A stretch of 58,762 nt of DNA. Source: Planctomycetota bacterium. Lineage in GTDB: Bacteria > Planctomycetota > Phycisphaerae > UBA1845 > PWPN01. The notes below the pieces were generated by a model, which did not search any database, had not been told where the DNA came from, and saw nothing but the letters and a program-made list of their open reading frames with translations. This document shows, piece by piece, positions 43,377-52,677 of this stretch. The DNA lies in assembly GCA_029550525.1 (NCBI GenBank), contig JAKPHF010000024.1, forward strand, positions 1 to 58,762, in the 5' to 3' direction. Position numbers and translations under genes: made by a program. How positions within the stretch are numbered: the stretch's first letter is position 1; every line of letters starts with the position of its first letter.

Positions 43377-43385
43377 GGACCCGGA

Positions 43386-45194
43386 ATGGCAGGCAGGCTC
43401 CCCATCTTCGCCAAGCGCGACCTCGATGGCTTCTTCGGCCTGGCGGTTGACAACCTCGTGCAGTTGCTGCTCATCCTCGCGCTGTGCGGCGGGCTGGTCG
43501 GCATGACCGGCGAGAACGCGTTTTACATCGAAAAGCACATCCTGCCCGGCGTGGCCGTCTCGCTGCTCATCGGCAACGTGTTCTACGCGCTGCAGGCCCA
43601 CTGGGTGGCCCGCCGCGAACGCCGCAACGACGTGACCGCCCTGCCCTACGGCATCAACACCGTCTCGCTGCTGGTCTACGTCTTCTTCGTCATGAAACCC
43701 GCGTACGACCGCACGGGCAGCGTCGAGCTCGCGTGGAAGATGGGCCTGATCGCCTGCATCGGCAGCGGCATCATCGAGTTTCTCGGCGCGTTCTTCGCCG
43801 AACGGTTTCGCCGCAACACGCCCCGGGCCGCTCTGCTCGCCACGCTGGCCGGCATCGCCATCACGTTCATCTCCATGACATTCGCCCTGCAGATCTGGCA
43901 GCGGCCGCTGGTGTCCATGGTCCCGTTGGCCGTCGTGTTGCTGGTGTACTTCTCGCGGATACGGTTTCCGCTCGGCCTGCCCGGAGGGTTCGTCGCCGTC
44001 CTGCTCGGCACGGCGCTGGCTTGGCTGCTCAGCGTGCTGAACGTGCCCACCGACGTGCCCATGAGCGCTGCGAGCGTCCGGGACGCCTGGGCCGACAAGG
44101 GCACTTATCTGCCCATCTGGTCGGGGCCGGTGGTCTGGGAGTTTCTCACCGATCCGGCGCATCGCGCGGACATCATCGGCATGCTCTCGGTCATCATCCC
44201 CATGGGCCTGTTTAACGTGATCGGGAGCCTGCAGAACATCGAGTCCGCTGAAGCAGGCGGCGACATCTTCGCGACCGGTCCGTCGCTGGCCGTCAACGGC
44301 ATCGGGACCATCGCAGCCGCGCTGTTCGGCAGTTGCTTTCCCACCACCATCTACATCGGCCACCCCGGTTGGAAGGCCATGGGCGCCCGGGCGGGCTATT
44401 CATGGCTCAACGGCCTGGCCATGACTGCCATCTGTCTGACCGGAACGGTCGCCGCCATCAGCAAGATCGTGCCCATCGAAGCCGGCATCCCCATCGTCCT
44501 GTGGATCGGCATCGTCATCACCGCTCAGGCATTCCAGGCCAGCCCGGTGCGTCATGCCCCCGCCGCGGCCATCGGCCTGTTTCCCGCCATCGCGGCCTGG
44601 GGCTCGGTCGTGGTCGCCGGCGCGCTCACGCAAGCCCAGTTCAACCCCGTCATCACCCCGGCGGCTGCTGCGCAAACGGTGACGAGCGCCCCATCGACCA
44701 CCACCGTCCCGTCGGATGTGGGCAACGCGCAAGCTGAAGCCCGCGGCCCGGTGGCCAACACGCCGACCATGCAGGACCTGCTCAATACCACCGGCCCGAC
44801 CGGCGGGACGAGGATGGAACTCAACGGCTTCCTCCTGCACGGCATGAACATCATGGAACGCGGCTACATCTTCACCTGCATGATCCTCGGAGCCATCGCC
44901 GCCTTCCTCATCGACCGCCGTTTCTTCCAGGCTGCCCGCTGGGCCATCGGCGCTGCCGTGCTCACGTTCGTCGGTCTCATGCACGCCTACCAGCTCAGCG
45001 GCAACGTCGTGGATTATTGGCTTATCTTCACAAGCCCGGCACCAGGAGCGTTCACGTATACCGCTTACCCGTTGGTCATCGGCTACGTACTCATGGCTGG
45101 TGTGTTCCTGTTCATGGGTTGGCTCCACCGAGGCCAGCCGACCGAAGCGACGCTGGATGCCGCTCGGCTGGTCGAGTCGAACCCGGCTGACTGA
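43386..45194 (+). CDS. NCS2-like permease (xanthine/uracil/AzgA type)
   Basis: The 602-aa membrane protein resembles NCS2/AzgA-type nucleobase transporters. The N-terminus [20 protein letters not shown] and the internal [19 protein letters not shown] and [21 protein letters not shown] follow the family's order. It is longer than usual by a hydrophilic Ala/Thr/Pro-rich insert at about residues 430-495, between two TM helices. ATG 43386 has AAAGGA upstream; an ATG at 43365 lacks a site. In this locus the substrate may be a nucleobase or another anion; that cannot be decided. Confidence 0.8.
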   Translation: MAGRLPIFAKRDLDGFFGLAVDNLVQLLLILALCGGLVGMTGENAFYIEKHILPGVAVSLLIGNVFYALQAHWVARRERRNDVTALPYGINTVSLLVYVFFVMKPAYDRTGSVELAWKMGLIACIGSGIIEFLGAFFAERFRRNTPRAALLATLAGIAITFISMTFALQIWQRPLVSMVPLAVVLLVYFSRIRFPLGLPGGFVAVLLGTALAWLLSVLNVPTDVPMSAASVRDAWADKGTYLPIWSGPVVWEFLTDPAHRADIIGMLSVIIPMGLFNVIGSLQNIESAEAGGDIFATGPSLAVNGIGTIAAALFGSCFPTTIYIGHPGWKAMGARAGYSWLNGLAMTAICLTGTVAAISKIVPIEAGIPIVLWIGIVITAQAFQASPVRHAPAAAIGLFPAIAAWGSVVVAGALTQAQFNPVITPAAAAQTVTSAPSTTTVPSDVGNAQAEARGPVANTPTMQDLLNTTGPTGGTRMELNGFLLHGMNIMERGYIFTCMILGAIAAFLIDRRFFQAARWAIGAAVLTFVGLMHAYQLSGNVVDYWLIFTSPAPGAFTYTAYPLVIGYVLMAGVFLFMGWLHRGQPTEATLDAARLVESNPAD

Positions 45195-45227
45195 CAACCA
45201 CCGCTCTCTGGCAAGCGAGGTGAAGAG

Positions 45228-46670
45228 ATGTTCGGTCAAACATGCCGTGCAGTGTTGGCCATGTTCTGCATGCTCCTGCCCTGGGCCTGCGGCGCTCGGG
45301 CTGCCGAATCCTCGCGACTGAACATTCTGCTCATCACCGCGGACGACATGAACTATGACGCCCCCGGCTTCACGGGCAACAAGTTGCCGGGGCTCACGCC
45401 CAATCTCGATCGGCTGGCCAGCCAGTCCATCTGGTTTGTCCACGCACACGTGACCATCGCCGTCTGCCAGCCGTCGCGATCCGTACTCATGACCGGACGC
45501 TATCCCTGCCGCAACGGCGCCATGGGCTTTGAGCCCATCCGCGAAGATGTGCCCACGTTGCAGGAACAACTCCGTGCCGCCGGCTACTTGAACGGAATCC
45601 TGGCCAAGAATGGCCACCTGGCGCCGCGGCACAAGTTCTGCTGGGACGTCGACATTCGCGAGGACCAGCTAGGCGCCGGCCGTGACCCGGCCCGCTATTA
45701 CGAGCACGCCAAGGCCTTCTTCGAGCGGGCCCGCCGGGAGAACAAGCCGTTCTTCCTGATGGCCAACTCGCAGGATCCGCACCGGCCGTTCCCAGGCAGC
45801 GAGGCCGAAGACGCCAGGCGGCGCAACCGCCCGCGGAACTATCCCGCACCGGACCGCATCTACCGCCCCGACGAGATCATCCCGCCCGAGTTCCTGCCCG
45901 ATCTGCCCGTGGTCCGCCAGGAGGTCGCCCAATACTACAGCTCCGTGCGTCGCTGCGATCAGACCGTCGGCGAGATTCTCCGAGCCCTGAAGGAAACCGG
46001 GCGTGAGGACGATACGCTGGTGATGTTCCTCAGCGATAATGGAATGGCATTCCCGTTCGCCAAGACCAACTGCTACCTGAGCAGCACGCGGACGCCCTGG
46101 CTGGTGCGCTGGCCGGCCAAGACCAAGGGCGGCACCGTCGACCGCGAGCATTTCATCTCGGGCATCGACTTCATGCCGACCGTGCTCGAAGCGGCCGGCC
46201 TGCCCGCCCCCGCCGGCATGGACGGCCGTTCTTTCGTGCCGCTGCTCCGCGGCGAGCGGCAGGAGGGCCGCGACCGCGTGTTCACCGTCTTCCATCAGAC
46301 GTCGAGCCGCGGCGACTTTCCCATGCGTGCCCTGCAGGACCACCGCTTCGGCTACATCTTCAACGCCTGGTCCGACGGCCAGCTCGAGTTCCGCAACGAG
46401 TCGCGCAACTCCCCCACGTTCAACGCCATGCAAGCCGCCGCTTCGAGCGACCCGAAGGTGGCGGAACGCACTCGTCACTTCCTGTTCCGCGTGAAAGAGG
46501 AATTCTACGACTACCAGGCGGACCCGGCGGCTTTGCGCAATCTGATCGATGATCCGAAACACGCCGCCGACATCGCCCGCTTCCGGGCGGAGATGCTCCG
46601 CATCATGCGATCCATCGACGACCCCCAACTGCCGGACTTCGAACAGCTCGTCCGGCAATCATCCCCCTGA
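45228..46670 (+). CDS. Secreted sulfatase, heparan-N-sulfatase-like
   Basis: The 480-aa protein has a signal peptide (about 1-24) and a type I sulfatase fold. The maturation motif CQPSR (C80-R84) has the Cys that becomes formylglycine; metal-binding Asp residues lie in LLITADDMNYD. The motif SDNGMAFPFAKTNCYLSSTR and RTPWLVRWP resembles the N-sulfoglucosamine sulfohydrolase (SGSH) branch. It would remove sulfate groups from a sulfated glycan. Next to two GH84-type enzymes and two transporters this suits degradation of a sulfated, GlcN-containing polysaccharide such as a glycosaminoglycan, although the specific substrate is inferred. GAGGTGA precedes the ATG. Confidence 0.9.
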   Translation: MFGQTCRAVLAMFCMLLPWACGARAAESSRLNILLITADDMNYDAPGFTGNKLPGLTPNLDRLASQSIWFVHAHVTIAVCQPSRSVLMTGRYPCRNGAMGFEPIREDVPTLQEQLRAAGYLNGILAKNGHLAPRHKFCWDVDIREDQLGAGRDPARYYEHAKAFFERARRENKPFFLMANSQDPHRPFPGSEAEDARRRNRPRNYPAPDRIYRPDEIIPPEFLPDLPVVRQEVAQYYSSVRRCDQTVGEILRALKETGREDDTLVMFLSDNGMAFPFAKTNCYLSSTRTPWLVRWPAKTKGGTVDREHFISGIDFMPTVLEAAGLPAPAGMDGRSFVPLLRGERQEGRDRVFTVFHQTSSRGDFPMRALQDHRFGYIFNAWSDGQLEFRNESRNSPTFNAMQAAASSDPKVAERTRHFLFRVKEEFYDYQADPAALRNLIDDPKHAADIARFRAEMLRIMRSIDDPQLPDFEQLVRQSSP

Positions 46671-46804
46671 TCCCAAGACCGCCATTTGCGACATGTGAAG
46701 TAAGGTGTGACATTGGGGATGCAGGCCCGCCTCGTGGTGCAGGTGCCGGCACCGCCTGCTTTTCTCGCCGCGTCGCCGCGTCTCCGCGTCGTCTCTTCTC
46801 ACGG

Positions 46805-49057
46805 TCACGCCGGCTGCGACGCCGTCATCTCCAGCAACTGATCTAACCGATCCTGGATCGACTGGCGGCGCGACTCCGACCAGCGGCGGATCTCGCCCGG
46901 ATGTCGAGCCGCGTCCAGCTCCAGCGCTCGCTGATAGTGAAAGATGGCCTCGTCGAGGCACTCCGGGCCGGCGGCCGCGGCGTTGCGAGTGAGCATGTCA
47001 GCCAGGAACAAATGATCGTCGGGCGAGTTCGGGTACATCGACACGACCGCGCGGGCCGCGCCGATCGCACGCGTGAGGTCGGTCATCGACCCCGTTTTGC
47101 GGAAGGACATCTCATAAAGGCTGGCCCGGCCCCGGTAAAGTCCGATTTGCTTGGGATCGCGCTGAAGGCCCTCGTTGTACCACGCCAGCGCGGTTTGCAC
47201 ATCGCCGCCCGAGCCCACATACGTCAGGGCCAGTTCCACCGGCGCCGTGGGATCCAACGGGTCGGCGGCCATGGCCCGCTCAAACAGATTCCAGCGCTGC
47301 GCTCCAGACGACGCGAAGCGGGCCTGCTGCAGCAGTCCGTTAGCCCGCGTGACCGGGACCAACACGAGCACGACAAACGCCAACGCACCGACGGCGAAGA
47401 TTGCCAGGGGAACAGCCGGCCTCGACGCGATCGCCGGCGTCTCGCTGCGGCGTGGCTTGTCGGTGAGCAGGATGCCCGCCAGTGCGGCGAAAGGCATGAG
47501 CGTGCCCGGAAAGAACATGGCCATGTCGATCAGACTGTGCAGGATGAACGCCAGCAGGCCGGCCAGGCAGCCCACCTGGCAGATGTCCATGTCGCCGGTC
47601 CAGCCGCCCCGTGCTACCCAGCACAGACCCGCGAAGACCAGAATCCAGATGACGCCGTACAGCCCGATGTCGAAGAAGATGTAGGCGGCACCAGTCTCGT
47701 CCATGAACCAGCCGCGCATCACCCAGATGCGCAGGAGCACGAACCCGATCGCCACCGCCACCACCCACTGCAGGCTCGACAGCTTCGCCTGCGGATCGTA
47801 CACCGGCGGCGGAGCATCGGTGGGCTCGCGCGTCCCCCACGTGCGGGCCGCTACGATTGACCCGCCGACGAAGACGGCCAGGAGGCCCATCCCGCCTAAG
47901 ACGCCCCACTGGGCCAACACAGAAAGAATGAAATTGTGCGGGTCGCGAATCTCTTCGGGATACTCGATCGGTTTGTGGGCGAGGTACGCGTGATCGAAGT
48001 TCAGCGCCCCCACGCCTGTCGCGCCGTGCTGGGCGATGATGTCCCGCGTCACCTGCCAGTAATCCCATCGGAACTGCAGCGAGTCGCCGGGCAGTCCGCC
48101 TTCGGCCACGCCGTAGGTCACGCCGGCGGAGATCAGCCCCACCAGGCAGAGCCAACCGCCAACGAGCGCCAACCGCCAACGGTCCTGCATGTCCTGCTGG
48201 AAGCGCACCAGAATCAGCCAGACCACCACTGCCGCCGCCGTCGCCAGGAGCGCGCCCTTGCTGCCCGTCAGCAGGATGCACGCGAACGTGGCAGCCGCTA
48301 GCCCGAACAAGAGCCACCGCCTGCGCCGTCGCCAGACCAATCCGGCCAGTCCCAGCCCAGAGAATCCGGCCAGACTCAGCCAGATGCCGTTCGTGTTGCT
48401 CAGTGGGAAAAACCCTGCCGCCTCTGCCGCATTGAGCCGCCGTTCGTATAGTTCGACGCGCGAATCATCGAGCGGAATGTTCTGGCGAGCCCAGAAGGCC
48501 GCTTTGTTCTCCTCGTAATGCTGGCGGGTCTCGGCGTATTCCACGCCCACCTGCATGCCGCAGCGGGCCATGGTCGCCGCCCCCGAGGCAACCAGCACCG
48601 CCAGGAGCATGCCGATCCGCATGCGATCGCGACACAGGTTGGCCACCACCATGAGCAATACGAGCGCGGTGAGCCAATCCGACGAGGCGTTGATGGCCAG
48701 CCGCTTGTTGCTGGCGGCCAGCGTCGAAATGATCGCGGCGACGACCAGGATGCCCCCGCCGAGTTCCACGCCGGTGATGCGCCAGGGGCGCTTCTGCAGA
48801 TAGCTCGACACGGCGGCGAGCAGCGCGGCCATCCAGACGCCCCAATCGAGCCACGCCGTGACGGCCGGCGTCGGATCGCCTATCGCATCGGCCACCCGCG
48901 ACATGGCGTCCAGATTGGAATAGAACGTCTCGCTCAACAGCGGCCGCATCGCCACGATGAGCAGCACGAGGAAGAAAGCCGCGGCGTCCAATCGGTCCGC
49001 CCACGATTGCCGACCGCTCGGTGGCGCCGATTCCTGGATTTTGGCTCGCTTAGACAT
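46805..49057 (-). CDS. O-antigen-ligase-like membrane protein with TPR repeats
   Basis: The 750-aa protein has about 12-14 TM helices in the first 560 residues, with an O-antigen ligase/polymerase (Wzy/WaaL) pattern including a large periplasmic loop before the segment GATGVGALNFDHAYLAHKPIEYP and DPHNFILSVLAQWGVLG. The last 170 residues are soluble and hold TPR-like helices (LTYVGSGGDVQTALAWYNEGL and so on). It probably joins or polymerises glycans on lipid carriers. ATG 49057 overlaps the upstream gene by 8 nt; a GTG one codon earlier is also possible. Confidence 0.85.
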   Translation of the reverse strand: MSKRAKIQESAPPSGRQSWADRLDAAAFFLVLLIVAMRPLLSETFYSNLDAMSRVADAIGDPTPAVTAWLDWGVWMAALLAAVSSYLQKRPWRITGVELGGGILVVAAIISTLAASNKRLAINASSDWLTALVLLMVVANLCRDRMRIGMLLAVLVASGAATMARCGMQVGVEYAETRQHYEENKAAFWARQNIPLDDSRVELYERRLNAAEAAGFFPLSNTNGIWLSLAGFSGLGLAGLVWRRRRRWLLFGLAAATFACILLTGSKGALLATAAAVVVWLILVRFQQDMQDRWRLALVGGWLCLVGLISAGVTYGVAEGGLPGDSLQFRWDYWQVTRDIIAQHGATGVGALNFDHAYLAHKPIEYPEEIRDPHNFILSVLAQWGVLGGMGLLAVFVGGSIVAARTWGTREPTDAPPPVYDPQAKLSSLQWVVAVAIGFVLLRIWVMRGWFMDETGAAYIFFDIGLYGVIWILVFAGLCWVARGGWTGDMDICQVGCLAGLLAFILHSLIDMAMFFPGTLMPFAALAGILLTDKPRRSETPAIASRPAVPLAIFAVGALAFVVLVLVPVTRANGLLQQARFASSGAQRWNLFERAMAADPLDPTAPVELALTYVGSGGDVQTALAWYNEGLQRDPKQIGLYRGRASLYEMSFRKTGSMTDLTRAIGAARAVVSMYPNSPDDHLFLADMLTRNAAAAGPECLDEAIFHYQRALELDAARHPGEIRRWSESRRQSIQDRLDQLLEMTASQPA

Positions 49058-50165
49058 CACGGGATTCCAGGATCGCGATGATGGCCACCACGCAGATGCA
49101 TTGGACGAAGATCAGCATCGCGGCCGGCCAACTCAGCAGAGGCAGCAACACCGCTCCCAGTCCGGTCGCGGCCGTGGCCAGGTAGATGGTCAGAACGGCC
49201 ATTCGCTGAGACTTGCCCAGCGCGACCAGTCGGTGCGAAAAGTGCCGCCGGTCTCCGCGAAACGGGCTGATCCCCAGCCGCAGGCGGCGGACGATCACGC
49301 TCGCGGTATCGTACAACGGAATGGCGAACACGACCAAGGGCACGAGCACGCCCGGCTGACGCTGCCAGCGCTGCGGATCGTAGAACGTGGTCAGGACCGC
49401 GCAGACGGCCAGGAAATAGCCGATCACCAGGCTGCCCGCATCGCCCATGAAGATGGTGGCCGGCGGAAAGTTGAAGACCAGAAACCCGAGAGCGGCTCCC
49501 GCCACCATCAGAGCCAGACACGGCACGAAGACCTGGCCGGAGCCGAACGCACTGACCGCCAGGATGATGGCCGTCAATCCGGCAACACCCGCGGTCAACC
49601 CGTCCATGTTGTCCATGAAGTTGAAGGCGTTGATGATCGTGACCATCCACAACGTGGTCAGCATCACGGACATCGTCGGTCCCAGCGCCTCGACCGATCG
49701 CAACCCGAAGCCCGCCGACAACGCCAGCGCGACCGCCAGTTGAGCCGCCAGCTTGGCCGGCGGCGAGAGCGGCCGATGATCGTCGATGATGCCCACCAGG
49801 TGCATGACCAGCGCGCCGGCGATCACGGCCAGAGCTTGCGGAATCTTGGTCACCACGCCGCCTGCCCAGTCGCGCCATGATGGGACGATCTCGTTCAGAA
49901 ACGACAGCCGGGCCGGGTCCATGCGAAAAAGCACGCTCGCCGCGATGAGCGCCAGGGCCATCGGGCCCAGGATGGCGACGGTGATGGCGATGCCTCCGCC
50001 CAGCGACACGGGTCGTGCGTGCCGCTTGTGCGTGCCGGCGGCGGGACGATCCACGAAGTCCCGCTCGAGGGCCCAGCGGCGCACCAAGGGAGTCAAGGCC
50101 GCACCGATCAGGAACGAAACAGTCAGCGCCGCCCCCCCGACAATGACCTTGGTCCACGGAATCAC
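49050..50165 (-). CDS. MraY/WecA-type glycosyl-1-phosphate transferase
   Basis: The 371-aa protein with about ten TM helices belongs to the polyprenyl-phosphate N-acetylhexosaminyl-1-phosphate transferase family. Key motifs are HLVGIIDDHRPLSPPAKL (DD motif), NAFNFMDNMDGLTAG and FMGDAGSLVIG, then a HFSHRL motif in a cytoplasmic loop. It starts lipid-linked glycan assembly. The GTG start (50165) is fixed by GGGGGAG 7 nt upstream and by the GTGA overlap with the DUF4416 stop. The three genes 50734-46805 form one operon for an envelope or secreted polysaccharide. Confidence 0.93.
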   Translation of the reverse strand: MIPWTKVIVGGAALTVSFLIGAALTPLVRRWALERDFVDRPAAGTHKRHARPVSLGGGIAITVAILGPMALALIAASVLFRMDPARLSFLNEIVPSWRDWAGGVVTKIPQALAVIAGALVMHLVGIIDDHRPLSPPAKLAAQLAVALALSAGFGLRSVEALGPTMSVMLTTLWMVTIINAFNFMDNMDGLTAGVAGLTAIILAVSAFGSGQVFVPCLALMVAGAALGFLVFNFPPATIFMGDAGSLVIGYFLAVCAVLTTFYDPQRWQRQPGVLVPLVVFAIPLYDTASVIVRRLRLGISPFRGDRRHFSHRLVALGKSQRMAVLTIYLATAATGLGAVLLPLLSWPAAMLIFVQCICVVAIIAILESRDV

Positions 50166-50734
50166 GCGAGGTCTCCCCCACCCCGGGCCGAGCGGCGGGC
50201 GTTGAGTTTGGCCTTGAACTGCTCGCGAAGGTGCTCGAAGAAGGCGTGATAGCGGGTGTCGGCGTAGTCCGGGTACGTCCAGGGCCACGCCACCCACCGC
50301 CCGCTCTCGTAATGCAGTGTGCTTTCCGCGTAGATGCCGCTGCCCAGATACAGCCGATGCGAGTAGTCCTTCGTGGTCGCGAGCACCACCTTGCTGAGCG
50401 TGAGATAACCGGGGTCGAGATTGACCCGGCGCTGATCCTCGGGCAGCCCCAGCTCGTAGTTGATCCGGCGTTCGAGGCTGTTGGTGAGTATCTTGATACT
50501 GGCCAGTTGGCCCGGGTCGATGAGCTTCGCGAAGGAGACGAACTGTCGCTGCAGTCCCTCGCCCATCTCGGCCGTGTAGTAGTGCGTCTGATCGAACGGC
50601 CACAGTTCGCTGACCGCGTCCGTAGGCCCTTGGTGCTGCTCGAGCAGCCGCACCGCGCGCATCATCAGGTCCGGATCGTTGGAGATCAATCCGCAGAACA
50701 GATTGACCGGGCTGGGGGAGCGGATGGCACCCAT
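50162..50734 (-). CDS. DUF4416 family protein
   Basis: The 190-aa protein matches DUF4416: PVNLFCGLISNDPDLM at the N-terminus, LWPFDQTHYYTAEMGEGLQR in the middle, IKILTNSLERR, then RRVNLDPGYLTLSKVVLATT and a WPWTYPDYADTRYHAFFEHL C-terminus. The function of the family is unknown; it occurs in planctomycetes and other anaerobes. ATG 50734 fits the family start; a frame extending to 50818 has no support. A TTGATT-N16-TACACT promoter candidate ends only 10 nt upstream of the ATG, so the message may be nearly leaderless. Confidence 0.85.
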   Translation of the reverse strand: MGAIRSPSPVNLFCGLISNDPDLMMRAVRLLEQHQGPTDAVSELWPFDQTHYYTAEMGEGLQRQFVSFAKLIDPGQLASIKILTNSLERRINYELGLPEDQRRVNLDPGYLTLSKVVLATTKDYSHRLYLGSGIYAESTLHYESGRWVAWPWTYPDYADTRYHAFFEHLREQFKAKLNARRSARGGGDLA

Positions 50735-50925
50735 GGCGGCCAGTGTACCTACCAGCCCGCTTGAATCAAGATTGCGCCGTGCGCGGCTTCGCAGGCATCG
50801 GGTTACATCACGCAGCATGACCCGCCGGCTTGAAACACTTCGCTGTAGAGGAGGGGATGGTGAAGTAACTGTGGCGAAATGCGCGCCGCCGAGCGGCGGA
50901 CGTGTTCGATTCCAATGCCAACAAA

Positions 50926-50980
50926 CGGAGACGGAGGGATTCGAACCCTCGGTACGGACATGCCGTACCGATTAGCCTTG
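50926..50980 (-). other. 3' fragment of tRNA-Ser; candidate attL of an integrated element
   Basis: On the minus strand this is the 3' half of a tRNA-Ser: a segment from GGCTAATCGG (matching an anticodon-loop region with GCT), a long variable arm GGTACGG-CATGT-CCGTACC, the T arm GAGGG-TTCGAAT-CCCTC and acceptor strand CGTCTCC plus discriminator G. No 5' half (D arm or GGAGACG) follows to the right. This is the pattern left when an integrase inserts in the 3' half of a tRNA: the fragment stays on the far side, and the restored tRNA is expected at the other end of the element, beyond the window. Confidence 0.8.
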
Positions 50981-51057
50981 TAGATACAGAGGTTACGTTT
51001 TCACTGTCCCACATACTGTACCACGAGCCGAGCCGTATCGGCGGACCTGGAGAACTC

Positions 51058-51282
51058 ATGACCGACCGGGATATTCTGCTGGAGTTGGCCGACCGCGTTT
51101 CAGAATCCCCGATCACTGGCCGGGAGTTGGCCGAGTGGTTCTACAAGGGCCGGCAGATGGCCGAGAACGAGCCCAGCGGGCGGATTTACTACCTGATGTG
51201 GGAACTGTACCGGGCCGACCCGTGCCCCGAGTCCCTGGTCGAATACCTCCGGGCAGCGGCTTACAGCCTGACTGAAGCATAG
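51058..51282 (+). CDS. Small element-encoded protein, unknown
   Basis: The 74-aa, mainly helical protein (ELADRVSESPITGRELAEWF) has no family I can name. ATG 51058 has GGAG 6 nt upstream. An open frame begins earlier (50902), but its first 50 codons are only a translation of the tRNA-Ser fragment and are discarded. It is the first gene after the candidate attL. Confidence 0.6.
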   Translation: MTDRDILLELADRVSESPITGRELAEWFYKGRQMAENEPSGRIYYLMWELYRADPCPESLVEYLRAAAYSLTEA

Positions 51283-51289
51283 GCATACT

Positions 51290-51336
51290 ACATATGGGGG
51301 ATATGCCTTGACGGAATCCCCTACATGTGGTACTCT
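51290..51336 (+). promoter_or_regulatory. Operator/promoter region of the element
   Basis: An imperfect inverted repeat with 13-nt arms, ACATATGGGGGAT (51290-51302) and ATCCCCTACATGT (51316-51328; 11 of 13 pair), brackets TTGACG (51308-51313). A weak -10, TACTCT, lies at 51331-51336. This fits a repressor-controlled promoter for the gene at 51458. Confidence 0.5.
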
Positions 51337-51457
51337 GGAAGTGTCGGGAAGGCGTTCTGGGTGGCCACCTGGGACGCCAAGCGCTGCCCGGCGGCGTGAG
51401 ACTTCGCGGTCCACCATGCCGCCGGGTGGCGACCCGCCTTTTGAAAGGACCGCGACC

Positions 51458-52300
51458 ATGCCAGAAATCCGTATCCCTGACCCTCCAGCCCAAGCACAAC
51501 AGCAGCGTATCGTTCAAGCCCTGGCTGATGTGGCCGACGCCATCGAGTTGTCCGGCGGCAAGGCCGACCAGCAAGCCCGCCAATCCATCGACGGTATCAT
51601 GCGCGACCTGAACTCGTGGGCGGCATCATTCGGCACGCTCGACGAAGGCGACCGGGTGAGCCTGCCCAATGCCGAGCCCGCCCAGACCGTCAAGCGGGCA
51701 CTGTTCCTGCTTGTGGAGATCATGAGCGGCAAGCCGATCCCGCCGGCGACACTGACCGGGCTGCGCAAAGCAGTGGAGAAGTTGGGGGCCGTCGAGCAAC
51801 CCCCCGAGTTGCATCATTCAAGCGCTTGCAAGATACCCGACCGCTCCGAGGTGGAACAGCACAAGCGGCGATGGAGCAAGCAAGAGGTTAACGAAGCGGT
51901 CCGCGCGTACCGGACCGAGCGACAGAAGCAGTACAACGAATACGAGCGGGCCATCGGGCGAGCCCGTGGCCAGAAGCAAAGACGCTTGATCCGCCGAGCC
52001 CGCGAGGTATTCGGCCGGAACGTCATAGCGGCGGCGCTCGGTTGCTCGCGAGGGCTCGTTTCCGAGTCCACAACGTTCAAGGCAATATCAGCCCAACTTT
52101 TTTTTGACCGACAGGCCGGCAAGCCTCGCATGTCCAACCGTATCGGCATGGCTGCCGCCATCGACCAGTCATACAAGCCCGCCCCGAGCCGCAGGCACGA
52201 GGCCGACCCCGACCCCGACGAAGAACTGCGGCGACTGATTGAGACGCAGGACGACGACGACCCGCCCGCCGACTTCGAGGATTCAGACCTCGACTCGTGA
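51458..52300 (+). CDS. Element-encoded DNA-binding protein candidate
   Basis: The 280-aa protein has a helical N-terminal half, a basic central region (QHKRRWSKQEVNEAVRAYRT, then RARGQKQRRLIRRAREVFGR), a helix-turn-helix-like stretch VIAAALGCSRGLVSESTTFK at about 190-210, and an acidic tail (DDDDPPADFEDSDLDS). It may be a repressor or replication-related factor, but no family was recognised. The ATG has AAAGGA 8 nt upstream. It is preceded by an inverted repeat and followed by a cluster of CGTGACC sites, which it or a neighbour may bind. Confidence 0.6.
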   Translation: MPEIRIPDPPAQAQQQRIVQALADVADAIELSGGKADQQARQSIDGIMRDLNSWAASFGTLDEGDRVSLPNAEPAQTVKRALFLLVEIMSGKPIPPATLTGLRKAVEKLGAVEQPPELHHSSACKIPDRSEVEQHKRRWSKQEVNEAVRAYRTERQKQYNEYERAIGRARGQKQRRLIRRAREVFGRNVIAAALGCSRGLVSESTTFKAISAQLFFDRQAGKPRMSNRIGMAAAIDQSYKPAPSRRHEADPDPDEELRRLIETQDDDDPPADFEDSDLDS

Positions 52301-52388
52301 CCACCCGTAATTCAGCGTGACCAGCTGCGCCCTCGTTTTTGACCGCGCCAAGCGGGAAAAACAGTGGTCACGAACTGGTCACGTGACC
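52296..52388. repeat. CGTGACC/GGTCACG site cluster
   Basis: The heptamer occurs five times in 93 bp: CGTGACC at 52296-52302, 52316-52322 and 52382-52388, and GGTCACG at 52366-52372 and 52377-52383. The last two copies form the perfect 12-bp palindrome GGTCACGTGACC (52377-52388). The sites begin in the stop of the gene before and lie ahead of small HTH genes. The remaining gap to 52473 has no gene. Confidence 0.6.
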
Positions 52389-52473
52389 GGCCCGCTTCTT
52401 ACATGCGGAGCCGAGTATCAAGCCTATACATGTCAAGGCTGACGGCTCCGGTGAACGAAGCGGAGTCCGCAAC

Positions 52474-52677
52474 ATGCCGCCCCTTGTCCCCTCGTGGCCG
52501 ACATTCGGCACGATCTCCCAACGCGAACACATCCCCGTCCACCGCTTGCGGTACGCGGCCGCGAGACTGGGCGTCAAGCCCGTAGGCAAAGCGGGCGGCA
52601 CCTACGTATTCACCGAGGCGGACGCGGCGGCAATCGTCCAGACCGCTCGGAGGATTCAGCGGGGGGAGCAATTCTAA
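52474..52677 (+). CDS. Small MerR/AlpA-like DNA-binding protein
   Basis: The 67-aa protein looks like a winged-helix or MerR-type DNA-binding protein: ISQREHIPVHRLRYAAARLG then GTYVFTEADAAAIVQ, i.e. an HTH followed by a sensor-like strand. Such proteins are excisionases, AlpA-like activators or phage repressors. It is directly after the CGTGACC site cluster and its stop overlaps the next start (TAATG). Confidence 0.65.
   Translation: MPPLVPSWPTFGTISQREHIPVHRLRYAAARLGVKPVGKAGGTYVFTEADAAAIVQTARRIQRGEQF

Noticed and set aside
50902..51057. Longer N-terminus for the first element gene
   Set aside because: The added codons translate the tRNA-Ser fragment and contain no start signal; ATG 51058 has a proper site.
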